Assembly: GCF_021290985.1 (NCBI RefSeq)
Contig: NZ_JAJOYU010000005.1
Span: 109,359 to 173,358, forward strand
From: Rheinheimera soli
GTDB taxonomy: Bacteria > Pseudomonadota > Gammaproteobacteria > Enterobacterales > Alteromonadaceae
Length of the DNA stretch: 64,000 nt
Direction of reading: 5' to 3'
Shown: one piece after another, positions 1-9,776 of the stretch
Numbering within the stretch: position 1 is the first letter of the stretch
How the letters are laid out: each line of letters opens with the position of its first letter
Position numbers and translations under genes: made by a program
Notes under the pieces: generated by a model
The model's database searches: none
Seen by the model: the letters and a program-made list of their open reading frames with translations, nothing else
Told to the model about the DNA's origin: nothing

Positions 1-15
1 GAATAAGAGAAAAAG

Positions 16-2580
16 TTGAAGGATATAACGACTCTGGATAAAGCCTACCACGTTGCGGTTAGTCAGCTACGCCGTTTGCGTAAGCTGGCTGCAGGCTATA
101 AACAGGCTTATATCATTCAAGGCGCCTTACTCAAATTGTCAGAATTAGCATCTGGCATCAAAGATATGCGTGAGTTTTATCCTGCTATTCACCGTTTATT
201 AAACCAGCAGCTCAAAGCTGATAATTTTTATGTGGTGCTTTGTGATCAGGATCAGCAGTTTTCGCTGGAATACTTCGCAGACGAAAAAGACCAACAAGTT
301 CTGTTAGACGCGCCTTCAGACGCTTTTGCTTCAGGCCTGACAGGTTATGTGGCCCGCACTAAACAAGCACTGTTGTGTGATCAGGATGGGTATCGCCGAC
401 TTGTGGAAACAGGCGATATTACGGCTCAGGGTACAGCGTGCCAGTATTGGTTAGGTGTGCCTTTATGCCGTGGTGAAAAAGTTATAGGTGTGATGGCACT
501 TCAAAGCTACGATCCGGACTGTCACTATAACCAGCATGATTTGGCCTTGATCAGCAATATTGCCATTCATACTGTGACTGCCATAGATAGAGTCAGAAGT
601 CGTGAACTGCTGGAGCAAACAGTACGAGAGCGCACTCAGCAGTTACGAAATACCAATCAATCCTTGCAAAAGGAGATCCGCGAGCGCTCCAATGCGGAGC
701 AACTGCAATCAGCTTTGTATAAGATTTCTGAGATGACAGCCAAAAGCACCGACATGATGAGTTTTTATCATGAGGTGTATCAGATCCTGGCCGAATTGAT
801 GAAAGCAGACAACTGCTACATTGCCTTGTTGAACGAAGCTGGTGATCGATTACATTTCCCTTTCTATTTAGATCAATACACGCCAACCCCGAGAGAACGT
901 GCCCTGCAAAGCGGTTTAACTGAATATGTGATCCGTTCTGGCGAAGCTAAATTGATCAGTCAGGCAAAGTTGCTGGATTTGGTCAAAGCAGGTGTGGTGG
1001 ACCGTGTTCAATCCAGTTTAGGCCACAATGCTATTTCGACCAGTTGGTTAGGCGCACCTTTATTAGTTGGAGAGCAGGTACTTGGTGTAATTGCGCTGCA
1101 GTGTTACGACAATACCTACAGTTACAGCGAGCAAGAACTAAATTTATTGCGTTTTGTGTCCCAGCATATAGCGGTGGCCATTTCCCGCAAACTGAGCACA
1201 GAACAACAAAAACAACAGCACGAAGAGCTGGAAAAACGTATTTTTGAGCGTACCCGCGAGTTAAGACAAACCAATTTATTCCTGCGTTTACAGGTAGAAG
1301 AGCGGAAAAAAGCCGAAGAAAAACTCTTTCACGAAGCCAATCATGATGCATTAACAGGTTTGGCAAATCGCCAGATGTTTTTGATGCAGTTACGCCAGCG
1401 TTTTTCCTACCGTAACCGTGAAGCCACTCCACGTTTTGCTTTGCTTTTTATCGATTTAGACCGCTTTAAACTGATCAACGACACATTAGGCCACCATATC
1501 GGCGACCTGTTTTTAATTGAAGTCAGTCAGCGGTTACAGCAAACAGTACGAGAGCATGATTTAGTCGCCCGTTTGGGTGGTGATGAGTTTGTGATTTTAT
1601 TAGGTCAAATTCAAAGTGATGTGGATGCTGAAGAAGTCGCAGAACGCTTGATTGAGTCGTTACGTCAGCCGATGATACTTGAGGGGCAGCAGGTCTGTTC
1701 AGGTGCCAGTCTGGGCATCGCTTGTTATCAGCCTGAATACCAGAATGCTGATGAATTACTGCGTGACGCGGATGCCGCTATGTATCAGGCTAAGTCCTTT
1801 GGCCGCAATCGTTTTGTTATTTTTAATGATTCGATGCGCCAACAAATGCTGCAAGAACTGGGGCAGGAACAAGCCTTGCAACAAGCTGTTGATCAACAAC
1901 AATTTGTGCCTGCTTTCCGGCCCTTATTACAAGCTGATGCTGAAGTTCTGGGTTATCAGGTTGTGCTGGACTGGCAGCAGGGAGACGCAGAGCACAAAGC
2001 TGAGTTAAGTCGCCAGGCTGCTCAGGCGGGTTTGATGCCTGATATTGAACTGGAACTGGTGCGTCAGCTTTGCCAGAAAAATGCCAGCACAGAAGTGTTC
2101 AGTATTACGCTAAGCAGTGGCCATTTGAACAACACTGTACTTTTTGACAAGCTTTGCGGTGTATTGCGTCATTCGGTACTGCCTTTACATCAGCTTTGTC
2201 TCGGTTTTAACGAAGCGGATTTGTTGCGTTTAACCAGTACTCAGTTGGCTAATTTACATCAGTTAAAACGGCTTGGGATCCGGTTGCTGCTGGATCAGTT
2301 TGCGGCTGAAGTGGCTGCTTTAGGTTTAGTTGTGCAGTACCCGTTTGATTTTGTTGTGTTAGATAAGGCTTTTAGTCGCAGTTTACAGCGCAGTGATCAG
2401 CGTAAACAGCTGTTACAGGTGTTATTAAGTCTGGCGCAAACCCATAAATACCGCTTGGTTGCTGCAGTGGCTGAAAATGATGAAAGCCGCTCTTACCTGA
2501 CTCAACTGGGATGCTGTTATTTTGCTGACAGCAGCCCACTGAGTGAAACCCAATCAGGGCTTTTTCAACAACTGGCGTAA
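16..2580 (+). CDS. GAF-GAF-GGDEF diguanylate cyclase with degenerate EAL domain
   Basis: Cytoplasmic c-di-GMP signalling protein, 854 residues, no membrane segment. Two GAF sensor domains (about 35-195 and 235-395) are each followed by a charged coiled coil, then a GGDEF domain (about 440-600) with an intact GGDEF motif at 521-525, so it probably makes c-di-GMP. The C-terminal 235 residues resemble EAL, but the EAL motif reads VVLDW and the DDFG position reads LLDQF, so phosphodiesterase activity is unlikely. The start is TTG at 16; an in-frame stop at 4-6 rules out an upstream start, and the preceding AAGAGA is a weak ribosome site. A later ATG is possible but would cut into GAF1. The 3' end overlaps rep by 27 bp, tail to tail. 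Confidence 0.88.
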   Translation: MKDITTLDKAYHVAVSQLRRLRKLAAGYKQAYIIQGALLKLSELASGIKDMREFYPAIHRLLNQQLKADNFYVVLCDQDQQFSLEYFADEKDQQVLLDAPSDAFASGLTGYVARTKQALLCDQDGYRRLVETGDITAQGTACQYWLGVPLCRGEKVIGVMALQSYDPDCHYNQHDLALISNIAIHTVTAIDRVRSRELLEQTVRERTQQLRNTNQSLQKEIRERSNAEQLQSALYKISEMTAKSTDMMSFYHEVYQILAELMKADNCYIALLNEAGDRLHFPFYLDQYTPTPRERALQSGLTEYVIRSGEAKLISQAKLLDLVKAGVVDRVQSSLGHNAISTSWLGAPLLVGEQVLGVIALQCYDNTYSYSEQELNLLRFVSQHIAVAISRKLSTEQQKQQHEELEKRIFERTRELRQTNLFLRLQVEERKKAEEKLFHEANHDALTGLANRQMFLMQLRQRFSYRNREATPRFALLFIDLDRFKLINDTLGHHIGDLFLIEVSQRLQQTVREHDLVARLGGDEFVILLGQIQSDVDAEEVAERLIESLRQPMILEGQQVCSGASLGIACYQPEYQNADELLRDADAAMYQAKSFGRNRFVIFNDSMRQQMLQELGQEQALQQAVDQQQFVPAFRPLLQADAEVLGYQVVLDWQQGDAEHKAELSRQAAQAGLMPDIELELVRQLCQKNASTEVFSITLSSGHLNNTVLFDKLCGVLRHSVLPLHQLCLGFNEADLLRLTSTQLANLHQLKRLGIRLLLDQFAAEVAALGLVVQYPFDFVVLDKAFSRSLQRSDQRKQLLQVLLSLAQTHKYRLVAAVAENDESRSYLTQLGCCYFADSSPLSETQSGLFQQLA

Positions 2581-4569
2581 TCGGTCTATATGCGCTAAGC
2601 CTGTTTCCTGGCGTTGCTGTTCAGTTTTCACCGGAGCCGCTTTACTCCATTCCAAATCATCAGACGGTAATTCATATAAAAACCGGCTCGGTTCAGGTTT
2701 AATCACTTCACCATACTGACGGCGCTCACGGGCATAAGTGAAAATCAGCTCACGTTGTGCTCTGGTGATACCTACATAAGCCAGACGGCGTTCTTCTTCC
2801 ACATTGTCTTCATCTATGCTGCTTTGATGTGGCAATAAACCTTCTTCCATACCCACCATAAAGACATAAGGGAACTCCAAACCTTTAGAAGCGTGTAAGG
2901 TGAGAAGTTGCACCTGGTCGGCATCATCTTCCTGCTCCTGCCGCTCCATCATATCGCGCAATGTCAGTTTGGTGACCACTTCATTTAAACTCAGTGGCTC
3001 CTCATCGTCTTTGCCTTCAAGCATTTCACTGATCCAGCGGTACAGCTCATTGATATTCTTCAGTGCCATTTCAGCCGCTTTGGGGCTGGCGCTGCTTTCA
3101 AATAACCAGGCTTCATACTGGCTTTGCCGGATCAAGTCTTTTACTGCTTCCTTGGGATCAGCACGTAGCGCATTGTCTGCGACATGATTAATCCAATTGG
3201 CAAAATTCTGCACCGACTGCAGGCCACGGGCGGGCAAACGTTCTGTCAGTTCTGGTTCAAAACAGGCTGCAAATAAACTGATATGTTTTTCGTTGGCCAG
3301 GCTGCCGACTTTTTCTAAAGTAGCTGCACCTATTTCACGTTTAGGCGTGTTGATAATACGCAAGAACGCATTGTCATCGTCCTGATTCACCAATAAGCGT
3401 AAATACGCCATGATGTCTTTGATTTCAGCCCGGGAAAAAAACGAGGTGCCGCCTGAAACTTTATACGGAATTCTGTTAGTGATCAGCGCCTTTTCAAATA
3501 CCCGCGCCTGATGGTTGCCGCGATACAGCAGCGCATATTCTTTGTATTGAGTGCGGTTAATAAAGCGGTGCGAAATAATTTCAGCCACCACTTTTTCTGC
3601 TTCATCTTCTTCGTTACGGGTCGGTAATACCCGCAAAGGCACGCCGTAACCCAGTTCACTGAATAGCCGTTTATCGTATTCATGGGGATTATTGGCGATC
3701 AGAATATTGGCCGCTTTCAAAATTCGTTCGGCCGAGCGGTAGTTTTGCTCCAGCTTTATCACTTTTAAATTCGGAAAATCTTTGCCCAACAACACCAGAT
3801 TTTGCGGTTTTGCACCCCGCCAGGAGTAAATCGACTGGTCGTCGTCTCCTACCACAGTAAAACGCTGGCGCTCACCGACCAGCCATTTCACCAGTTCGTA
3901 CTGACTGGTGTTGGTGTCCTGATATTCATCCACCAACAGGTATTGGATTTTTTGCTGCCACTTCTGCCGCACTTGCTCATTCGAGGCAAATAATAAGGTA
4001 GGCACCATAATTAAATCGTCAAAATCCAACGCATTGTAGGCTCGTAATTGCTGAGCATATTGTTGGTAGAAGTTGGCAAAGCTGATACTTTGGGCATCCG
4101 TAGCTCGGGACAAGGCTTGACCTGGCAAGGTTAAATCGTTTTTCCACGACGATATTTTGCTTTGTAGCGCTTTGAGTAAATCTTTATCGCCTTGCAGCTC
4201 GTCATCGGTCAGCTCTTTTAACAGCGCCATGCTGTCCTGATCATCAAACAAGGTGAAATTCGGCTTATAGCCGATAGCACGGTATTCCTTTTTCAGGATT
4301 TCTAAACCTAAAGTGTGAAAGGTAGAAACAGTTAAACCCCTAAGCAAAGGGCGCTCCAGCTGATGTTTAATCCGCTCTTTCATTTCGCGGGCGGCTTTAT
4401 TGGTAAAGGTCACAGCCGCTATATGTTTGGCAGGCACCCCACATTGCTGAATTAAATAGGCAATTTTATTGGTGATCACCCGGGTTTTGCCGCTGCCAGC
4501 GCCAGCCAGCACCAGGCAGGGCCCGCTGATATAATGCACAGCATCGTTTTGTTGAGAGTTAAGTTTCAT
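2554..4569 (-). CDS. rep: ATP-dependent DNA helicase Rep
   Basis: Superfamily 1A 3'-5' DNA helicase that helps replication forks pass bound proteins. At 671 residues it is almost the length of E. coli Rep (673) and looks collinear with it throughout. Walker A GAGSGKT is at 23-29, motif Ia reads [14 protein letters not shown], motif II is VDEYQDTN near 215, followed by [15 protein letters not shown], and the C-terminal motifs [15 protein letters not shown] and [12 protein letters not shown] are present. Sequence such as [11 protein letters not shown] and RPQNLVLL-type spacing favours Rep over UvrD. The gene is read alone on the minus strand, convergent with the GGDEF gene. Confidence 0.96.
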   Translation of the reverse strand: MKLNSQQNDAVHYISGPCLVLAGAGSGKTRVITNKIAYLIQQCGVPAKHIAAVTFTNKAAREMKERIKHQLERPLLRGLTVSTFHTLGLEILKKEYRAIGYKPNFTLFDDQDSMALLKELTDDELQGDKDLLKALQSKISSWKNDLTLPGQALSRATDAQSISFANFYQQYAQQLRAYNALDFDDLIMVPTLLFASNEQVRQKWQQKIQYLLVDEYQDTNTSQYELVKWLVGERQRFTVVGDDDQSIYSWRGAKPQNLVLLGKDFPNLKVIKLEQNYRSAERILKAANILIANNPHEYDKRLFSELGYGVPLRVLPTRNEEDEAEKVVAEIISHRFINRTQYKEYALLYRGNHQARVFEKALITNRIPYKVSGGTSFFSRAEIKDIMAYLRLLVNQDDDNAFLRIINTPKREIGAATLEKVGSLANEKHISLFAACFEPELTERLPARGLQSVQNFANWINHVADNALRADPKEAVKDLIRQSQYEAWLFESSASPKAAEMALKNINELYRWISEMLEGKDDEEPLSLNEVVTKLTLRDMMERQEQEDDADQVQLLTLHASKGLEFPYVFMVGMEEGLLPHQSSIDEDNVEEERRLAYVGITRAQRELIFTYARERRQYGEVIKPEPSRFLYELPSDDLEWSKAAPVKTEQQRQETGLAHIDRLRQLLKKP

Positions 4570-4730
4570 CAGACACCTTTCACAGAAGGAGCTTAGTTTA
4601 ACTCAAATTTACCGGGCAGAGGCGCGCTGATTTCTGCACAAAACGAGCAAGTCCGGTAAATATGCGGCAGAATAGATCCAGCCAGAGTCTAAAGGCTCGT
4701 AGAATAAAATAACTCTAAAGGAGCTCCATC

Positions 4731-4985
4731 ATGATAGATCCAAAAAAGATTGAAGAAATTGCTAAACAGATTGGCGCCGCTATCCCACCTAAAATGCGTG
4801 AGATGGCTGATGACGTCGAAAACAAAGTAAAACAAGTGCTGCAGCAAAAGCTGAGTCAGCTGGAGTTTGTTTCGCGTGAAGAGTTTGATGTGCAAACTCA
4901 GGTGCTGGCGAAAACCCGCGCCAAATTGGATGAACTGGAACGTCGTGTCGCTGAATTATCCGTTAAAGGCGATTCCGCAAACTAA
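4731..4985 (+). CDS. ubiK: Ubiquinone biosynthesis accessory factor UbiK
   Basis: Small protein (84 residues) of the UbiK/YqiC (BMFP) family, which acts with UbiJ in the ubiquinone biosynthesis complex. The N-terminal half contains an amphipathic helix (IEEIAKQIGAAIPPKMREM); the C-terminal half is a predicted coiled coil (FDVQTQVLAKTRAKLDEL) used for trimerisation. A good ribosome site (AAAGGAG, 8 nt upstream region) precedes the ATG. It ends 24 bp before the preferred start of the amidohydrolase gene, so the two may share a transcript, though no functional link is evident. Confidence 0.93.
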   Translation: MIDPKKIEEIAKQIGAAIPPKMREMADDVENKVKQVLQQKLSQLEFVSREEFDVQTQVLAKTRAKLDELERRVAELSVKGDSAN

Positions 4986-5009
4986 CAAGTGATGCAGATA
5001 AGGAAGGGT

Positions 5010-6287
5010 ATGAAGTTAACTCAGGTATCGGTACTGCTGGCCGGGCTATTCAGCACTGTAGTTGTGGCTCAGGTGGAACAGGTGATTCAGGTGGGGCATC
5101 TGCTGGATGTTCGCACGGGCAACTATCAGAAAAATAAGGCTATTCTGGTTGAGGCTGGCCGGATTAGCGCTATTGTTGATGCAGATCAGGCACCAAAAGG
5201 TGTGCAGCTGGTTGATTTATCACAACACTATGTTGTGCCCGGTCTGATTGATATGCACGTGCATTTAACTTCAGATCCACAAAAACATGGTTACCGTGGT
5301 TTAGTAGAAACGCCCACCCGCGAAGCCATATTTGGTGTCAGTGCCGCCAAAGCGACCTTAAACGCCGGTTTTACTACAGTGCGAAACTTAGGTGCTGCAG
5401 GTTACGCCGATGTGTCTTTACGTGACGCTATTAATGATGGCGAAATTCAGGGGCCACGGATGCGGGTGGCGGCCAATACCATTTGTATCACTGGCGGACA
5501 TTGCGATAATAATCTGCTGCCTCATATCTACAATTCCAGAAGCGCTGGTGTGGCCAATGGTCCGGATGAGGTTCGGTCAAAAGTGCGGGAAAACATCAAA
5601 TACGGTGCTGATGTGATTAAGTTTGCTGCAACTGGTGGTGTCATGTCCAAAAACACTGATGTGAATGCCAGTCAGTATAATTTTGATGAAATGAAAGCTT
5701 TAATAGATGAAGCACACGACAGAGGCCGCATAGTAGCGGCTCATGCTCATGGTTTGCAGGGCATTAAGCGCGCTATTGCAGCTGGTGTGGACTCGATTGA
5801 ACATGGCAGCTTTATCGACGATGAGGCCATTAAACTAGCGAAAAAACACGGCACTTATTTAGTGATGGATGTGTATGTCAGTGACTTCATCTTAAGTGAA
5901 GGTGAAAAAGCCGGTATCCTGCCTGAGTCCTTAGCCAAAGAAAAAACCGTAGGTTTATTGCAGCGACAAAACTTCCAAAAAGCGGTCAAAGCCGGAGTAA
6001 AGATGGCCTATGGCACTGATGCCGGAGTTTACACTCATGGTTTAAATGGTCGTCAGCTGGCTTATATGGTGCAGTGGGGCATGACTCCTTTACAAGCGAT
6101 TCAGGCTGCAACAGTCAATGCTGGCACTTTATTAAACTGGAAAAATGAGCAAGGCCAACAAAATGTCGGCGTGCTTGAAGTGGGAGCTTATGCCGATTTG
6201 GTGGCAGTGCCAGTGGATCCGCTGACTCAAATAAAAACACTGGAGCAACCTGCTATGGTGGTGAAATCCGGTCTGCCGGTGTTATAA
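5010..6287 (+). CDS. Secreted amidohydrolase-family metalloenzyme
   Basis: Member of the amidohydrolase superfamily, in the branch that includes imidazolonepropionase-like and Xaa-Pro dipeptidase-like (prolidase) enzymes. The metal-binding HxH is in IDMHVHL near residue 80, a probable carboxylated Lys or ligand segment in GADVIKFAATGG, further His ligands in VAAHAHG and SIEHGSF, and the catalytic Asp in AYGTDAGV. The start at 5010 is chosen because AAGGA lies 5 nt upstream and the product then opens with a clean signal peptide (MKLTQVSVLLAGLFSTVVVA), giving 425 residues; a GTG at 4989 would add 7. The enzyme is probably periplasmic. The substrate, perhaps a dipeptide or acyl-amino acid, cannot be told from sequence. 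Confidence 0.85.
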   Translation: MKLTQVSVLLAGLFSTVVVAQVEQVIQVGHLLDVRTGNYQKNKAILVEAGRISAIVDADQAPKGVQLVDLSQHYVVPGLIDMHVHLTSDPQKHGYRGLVETPTREAIFGVSAAKATLNAGFTTVRNLGAAGYADVSLRDAINDGEIQGPRMRVAANTICITGGHCDNNLLPHIYNSRSAGVANGPDEVRSKVRENIKYGADVIKFAATGGVMSKNTDVNASQYNFDEMKALIDEAHDRGRIVAAHAHGLQGIKRAIAAGVDSIEHGSFIDDEAIKLAKKHGTYLVMDVYVSDFILSEGEKAGILPESLAKEKTVGLLQRQNFQKAVKAGVKMAYGTDAGVYTHGLNGRQLAYMVQWGMTPLQAIQAATVNAGTLLNWKNEQGQQNVGVLEVGAYADLVAVPVDPLTQIKTLEQPAMVVKSGLPVL

Positions 6288-6295
6288 CCTCTTTT

Positions 6296-6336
6296 ACATA
6301 AGCATTAGATTTTCTAATGCTTATGTTCTGCTTTTT
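6296..6336 (+). terminator. Rho-independent terminator after the amidohydrolase gene
   Basis: Perfect 14-bp inverted repeat (ACATAAGCATTAGA, 3-nt loop, TCTAATGCTTATGT; 6296-6326) 8 bp after the stop codon, followed by a T-rich run (6331-6336). It should end the ubiK-amidohydrolase transcript. Confidence 0.8.
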
Positions 6337-6417
6337 CTCGTCTTTCTTACACAGAGTTGTCATGGCTTTGCTGAATAATTGCCCGCAGTTAATCAACTTA
6401 AAGCCGAGGAAGACTCA

Positions 6418-6768
6418 ATGAAACTTATTACTGCTGCTGTATTTGCTACTGTTACTCTACTGGCAAGCCAGGCTCAGGCCGCTTCAACCTATACCTATTC
6501 AAATGTTGAATACTGTGAGCTTGCGACACAAAATGCGCAAGATAACTTATTAAAAGCTTATGCGAAAAAATTAGGTTTCACACCTGTTCGCAGCGCTTGT
6601 GTACAGTTACTGAATCCGATGACTGCGCAGTTAACACAAGATGCGGACGCGCAAATTCGTGCCTATTCACGTGGCTCAGCCCGTAAATTACCAGCTTCTT
6701 TAATTCAGCAATTAAAGGCTATGCCTGAACAGCAACGTCTGGCAGCTTTAGCTGAAATCTACGGTTAA
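6418..6768 (+). CDS. Small secreted protein of unknown function
   Basis: Not recognised. From ATG 6418 the product has 116 residues with a typical signal peptide (MKLITAAVFATVTLLASQAQA) and a mature part of about 95 residues containing two cysteines (YCELATQN and SACVQLLN), which could form a disulfide in the periplasm. An upstream in-frame start at 6379 is rejected because GAGGA lies 8 nt before 6418 and the signal peptide begins there. The layout (signal peptide, Cys, Asn-rich helix, second Cys) recalls short periplasmic DUF families of Alteromonadales, but no family is claimed. It is flanked by a terminator upstream and an inverted repeat downstream, so it is probably transcribed alone. 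Confidence 0.75.
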   Translation: MKLITAAVFATVTLLASQAQAASTYTYSNVEYCELATQNAQDNLLKAYAKKLGFTPVRSACVQLLNPMTAQLTQDADAQIRAYSRGSARKLPASLIQQLKAMPEQQRLAALAEIYG

Positions 6769-6782
6769 TTCACCGCTTATCC

Positions 6783-6852
6783 CTGTGCTCCGGCTTGAAA
6801 ATTGCGTAGAGTAACCCAAGTAAAGGGCAATACTCAGCAATACGGAGCACAG
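6783..6852 (+). promoter_or_regulatory. 10-bp inverted repeat covering a ribosome binding site
   Basis: CTGTGCTCCG (6783-6792) and CGGAGCACAG (6843-6852) are perfect inverted repeats 50 nt apart. The right arm contains the GGAG ribosome site of the 52-residue gene that starts at 6855. In an RNA that includes both arms the site would be paired and translation reduced. Whether transcripts start upstream of the left arm is unknown. Confidence 0.45.
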
Positions 6853-6854
6853 TT

Positions 6855-7013
6855 ATGAGCGAATTTGACTTTGATTTAGACCATCTTGATTTTGATGGTG
6901 CCGAGAAAAAAACAGCGCAAAAACAATTGGCTGCAGATCAGTTAGCAGCAGAACAAGCCGCTATGCAGGATGATGAATCAGACGATTGTGCTGGTGGCGC
7001 TTGTAAAATCTAA
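6855..7013 (+). CDS. 52-residue acidic protein with cysteine tail
   Basis: Too short for most gene finders but well supported: ATG at 6855 with GGAG 7 nt upstream. The protein begins MSEFDFDLDHLDFDGAEKK, continues with an Ala/Gln-rich helix, and ends DDESDDCAGGACKI. It is very acidic and carries a CxGGxC-like pair (C-A-G-G-A-C, CX4C) three residues from the end. Such a tail could bind a metal or cofactor or be a site of modification; this is inference, and no family is claimed. It lies between a secreted unknown and the secreted catalase, which starts 105 bp downstream. Confidence 0.6.
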   Translation: MSEFDFDLDHLDFDGAEKKTAQKQLAADQLAAEQAAMQDDESDDCAGGACKI

Positions 7014-7118
7014 TTTGTTTTTTAGATTGATGTGATAGTTTTATTTCGTTTTTTTAAATGACCTTTGGAGTCTACTCTGTGTTGGCAGGATAGAGCACAC
7101 TCCAAGAGGGTCATAATA

Positions 7119-8627
7119 ATGTTTAATAAATCAGCCTTAGTTTTAGCTTTAGGTCTGTCTTTAGCCGTACAAGCGAATACTTTAACCAGAGACAACGGTG
7201 CTCCGGTAGGTGATAACCAGAATTCCACTACAGCAGGAGCCAACGGCAGTGTTTTACTGCAAGACGTGCACCTGATCCAAAAGTTACAACGTTTTGCCCG
7301 TGAACGTATTCCTGAGCGTGTTGTGCATGCCCGTGGTACTGGTGCTCATGGCGAATTTGTTGCTACTGACGATTTATCCGATTTAACCATAGCTGCGCCT
7401 TTTGCGAACCAAGGCAAAACAACACCTGTTTTTGTGCGTTTCTCCACTGTGATCCACGGCAATCATAGCCCTGAAACATTGCGCGATCCTCGTGGTTTTG
7501 CGGTGAAGTTTTATTCTGATCAAGGCAACTGGGATTTAGTAGGGAACAACCTGCCGGTATTTTTTATTCGTGACGCGATTAAATTCCCGGATATGGTGCA
7601 CTCGTTAAAACCGTCACCAGTTGACAATATGCAAGACCCAAATCGCGTGTTTGACTTTATGTCACATGAACCGGGTTCTACCCAAATGCTGACCTTTGTG
7701 TATTCAGATTTAGGCACGCCAGCCAGCTACCGTGAAATGGATGGTTTTGGTGTACATGCTTATAAATTCATCAATGGCCAAGGTCAGGTGCATTACGTCA
7801 AGTTCAACTGGAAGAGTCAACAGGGCGTGAAATCTCTGGATGCTGAGGCTGCGACTAAAACTCAGGGCATGGATTTTAATCACTTGACCCGTGATTTGTA
7901 TCAGAACATCAATGCCGGCAATAACCCGAAATGGGATCTGTATGTGCAGGTGATCACACCGGATCAACTGGATGACTTTGACTTTAACCCTCTGGATGCC
8001 ACTAAAACCTGGCCTGGAGTGAAAGAGCGTAAAGTCGGCACTATGACGTTAAACCGTATGCCAGATAACTTCTTTGAAGAAACTGAGCAATCGGCTTTTG
8101 CGCCAGCCAACCTGATCCCAGGTATAGAACCGTCTGAAGACCGGTTGTTGCAAGGCCGGATTTTCTCTTATTCCGATACCCAGCTGTATCGCTTAGGCGC
8201 AAATCACAGCCAGTTGCCAATCAATAAAGCCAAAGTGATGGTGGATAACCACAATCAGGATGGCGCTATGAACTTTGGTAATAGCACATCCAATGTGAAT
8301 TACGAGCCAAGCCGGGTTGAACCTAAAACTGTAGTGGCTGCAGCCCGAGCTGTGGAAACACAACTGGATGGTACTGTGATGCAAAAAGCCATCAGCAAGC
8401 AGGATAACTTCAGTCAGGCCGGTGCTTTGTACCGCAGTTTTGATAAGCAGCAACAAGCCAATCTGATCCGCAATTTGTCTGGTGATTTAGGCGCAGTAAA
8501 AGACAGTGCCATCAAACACAAAATGCTGGCGCACTTCTACAAAGCCGATACGGACTATGGCAGTCGTTTAACTAAAGCCGTCAATGGCGATATTAAACAA
8601 GTGCAGCAAATAGCGAAATCTTTGTAA
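7119..8627 (+). CDS. katB: Periplasmic monofunctional heme catalase
   Basis: Converts hydrogen peroxide to water and oxygen. From ATG 7119 (AAGAGGG 8 nt upstream) the protein has 502 residues and a signal peptide (MFNKSALVLALGLSLAVQA), so it is exported. The catalytic His is H70 in ERVVHARGTGAHG, the active-site Asn lies in GNWDLVGNNLPVFF, and the proximal heme Tyr is in the signature GRIFSYSDTQLYRLG. The length fits small-subunit catalases; secreted versions are known as KatB in Pseudomonas. An upstream in-frame start at 7065 would hide the signal peptide and is rejected. The ankyrin-repeat gene downstream supports a KatB-AnkB type pair. No clear OxyR site was recognised upstream. Confidence 0.92.
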   Translation: MFNKSALVLALGLSLAVQANTLTRDNGAPVGDNQNSTTAGANGSVLLQDVHLIQKLQRFARERIPERVVHARGTGAHGEFVATDDLSDLTIAAPFANQGKTTPVFVRFSTVIHGNHSPETLRDPRGFAVKFYSDQGNWDLVGNNLPVFFIRDAIKFPDMVHSLKPSPVDNMQDPNRVFDFMSHEPGSTQMLTFVYSDLGTPASYREMDGFGVHAYKFINGQGQVHYVKFNWKSQQGVKSLDAEAATKTQGMDFNHLTRDLYQNINAGNNPKWDLYVQVITPDQLDDFDFNPLDATKTWPGVKERKVGTMTLNRMPDNFFEETEQSAFAPANLIPGIEPSEDRLLQGRIFSYSDTQLYRLGANHSQLPINKAKVMVDNHNQDGAMNFGNSTSNVNYEPSRVEPKTVVAAARAVETQLDGTVMQKAISKQDNFSQAGALYRSFDKQQQANLIRNLSGDLGAVKDSAIKHKMLAHFYKADTDYGSRLTKAVNGDIKQVQQIAKSL

Positions 8628-8643
8628 TACCTTTCTCTGGTGC

Positions 8644-8680
8644 AGGCCAGCTGGCAATGGCTGTCAGCTGACCTTTTTTT
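8644..8680 (+). terminator. Rho-independent terminator after catalase
   Basis: Stem of 13 positions (AGGCCAGCTGGCA / TGTCAGCTGACCT) with one mismatch and one G-T pair, followed by seven T residues (8674-8680), 17 bp after the catalase stop. Any ankB transcription from the catalase promoter would be read-through. Confidence 0.75.
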
Positions 8681-8685
8681 AAAGC

Positions 8686-8734
8686 CCTGCGAAACTCGTA
8701 TGCTCTGTCCTGCACCCAGGGTGAGTTTCGCAGG
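8686..8734. repeat. 12-bp inverted repeat
   Basis: CCTGCGAAACTC (8686-8697) and GAGTTTCGCAGG (8723-8734) are perfect inverted repeats separated by 25 nt, immediately after the catalase terminator. No T-run follows. Function unknown; it may be part of a dispersed intergenic element. Confidence 0.5.
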
Positions 8735-8810
8735 CACCAATTCCCCTGCGTACTTGAAGCCGCAGCTTTGTTGACTACGCGCTCTCATTCCGGTACCGGA
8801 TTGAACACGA

Positions 8811-8836
8811 GACGGGCAGGGTAAACCCTGCCCCTA
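8811..8836 (-). repeat. REP-like GC-rich palindrome, copy 1
   Basis: Reads, on the minus strand, GTAGGGGCAGGG, a 4-nt AT loop region, then CCCTGCCC and GTC. It matches in core and outline the elements near 30.8, 53.3, 57.5 and 58.3 kb in this window. It lies 70 bp upstream of the ankyrin gene. Confidence 0.6.
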
Positions 8837-8905
8837 CAACATCGCCTCGCTGCAACTCCAATTACTTTGGGGAACCCATAACTCTATATTTGAGGCATTT
8901 ATCTG

Positions 8906-9421
8906 ATGCGATTACTACTACTGAGTTTGATGTTATTAAGCGCTCTGGTGCACTCTGAAGAACAAGCCGCTGCTCCATTGGAACAACTCACGTCTTACTT
9001 TTTTGCTGCTGCCCGCACTGGTGATGTTGTCGTTTTGAATGAGTTTTTACAGCAGGGGTATCCTGTGGACCAGCGTAATAACCAAAGTTATACCGCTCTG
9101 ATGGTGGCCACTTATGCAGGGCAGCAGGCCGCTGTTGAATTACTACTGAAACAAGGTGCTGACGCTTGTCTGCGTGATAAAAGAGGTCATACCGCCATGA
9201 TGGGGGCCATAGTCAAAGCCGAGTGGAGTATAGGTAAGATTCTCTATCCAATTGATTGCAATGAAGACAGTTCAGTGGATGCAAAAGCGCCAGTAACAGA
9301 TAAAGAGAAAATGACAGTAGCGCAGTTTGCTGAAGTTTTTGGTCAAAGCGAAAAGCTGCAACAACTGGCAAAGGCCGTTGCAGCGAAACAAAGCACCAGA
9401 ACAGACTCAGCTCAAGATTAA
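8906..9421 (+). CDS. ankB: Secreted ankyrin-repeat protein, AnkB-like
   Basis: 171 residues: signal peptide (MRLLLLSLMLLSALVHS) followed by three ankyrin-type repeats, clearest in NNQSYTALMVATYAGQQAAV and KRGHTAMMGAIVKAE. In Pseudomonas aeruginosa an ankyrin protein gene, ankB, lies directly after katB and is needed for full KatB activity; here the same order is seen with both products exported. That it supports the neighbouring catalase is inference. A terminator and two palindromes separate the genes, so a separate promoter is likely. The stop codon overlaps the convergent Rid gene by 4 bp. Confidence 0.82.
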   Translation: MRLLLLSLMLLSALVHSEEQAAAPLEQLTSYFFAAARTGDVVVLNEFLQQGYPVDQRNNQSYTALMVATYAGQQAAVELLLKQGADACLRDKRGHTAMMGAIVKAEWSIGKILYPIDCNEDSSVDAKAPVTDKEKMTVAQFAEVFGQSEKLQQLAKAVAAKQSTRTDSAQD

Positions 9422-9762
9422 AGCGCAGCTGTGACTTTAATTTCTACTTTCCAAAGCGGATTCGCCAGGCGAGCTTCCACCGTAGCACGGGCAGGAGCCT
9501 GGCCTTCTTCAACCCATAAATCCCAGGCTGTATTCATAGCGTTATAGTCCGCCATATCCGCCAGATAAATAGTGGTATCGACAATACGACTCTTGTTAAT
9601 ACCCGCTTCCGCTAGTATTGCATCAATTTGTGCCAGCACATGAGCGGTTTGAGCTGTCGCATCATCATCCAGATTGTCCGGCACCATACCGGATAAAAAC
9701 ACTAAACCATTGGCTATCACTGCTTCGCTATATCTTTTGCTTGGTTGTATACGTTGGATCAT
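9418..9762 (-). CDS. Rid family (YjgF/UK114) enamine/imine deaminase
   Basis: 114 residues, typical of the RidA/YjgF family, whose founding members hydrolyse reactive enamines and imines made by PLP enzymes. Features seen: NGLVFLSGMVPDN strand, Gln-rich helix, and the substrate-binding Arg in PARATVEARL. The C-terminal KVEIKVTAAL replaces the usual VEIEAIA. It is one of several Rid subfamilies (Rid1-7), and assignment to RidA proper is not certain. It begins 14 bp downstream of the DUF2884 gene on the same strand and could be cotranscribed with it. Confidence 0.88.
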   Translation of the reverse strand: MIQRIQPSKRYSEAVIANGLVFLSGMVPDNLDDDATAQTAHVLAQIDAILAEAGINKSRIVDTTIYLADMADYNAMNTAWDLWVEEGQAPARATVEARLANPLWKVEIKVTAAL

Positions 9763-9776
9763 TGGGTTTCCCTTTG

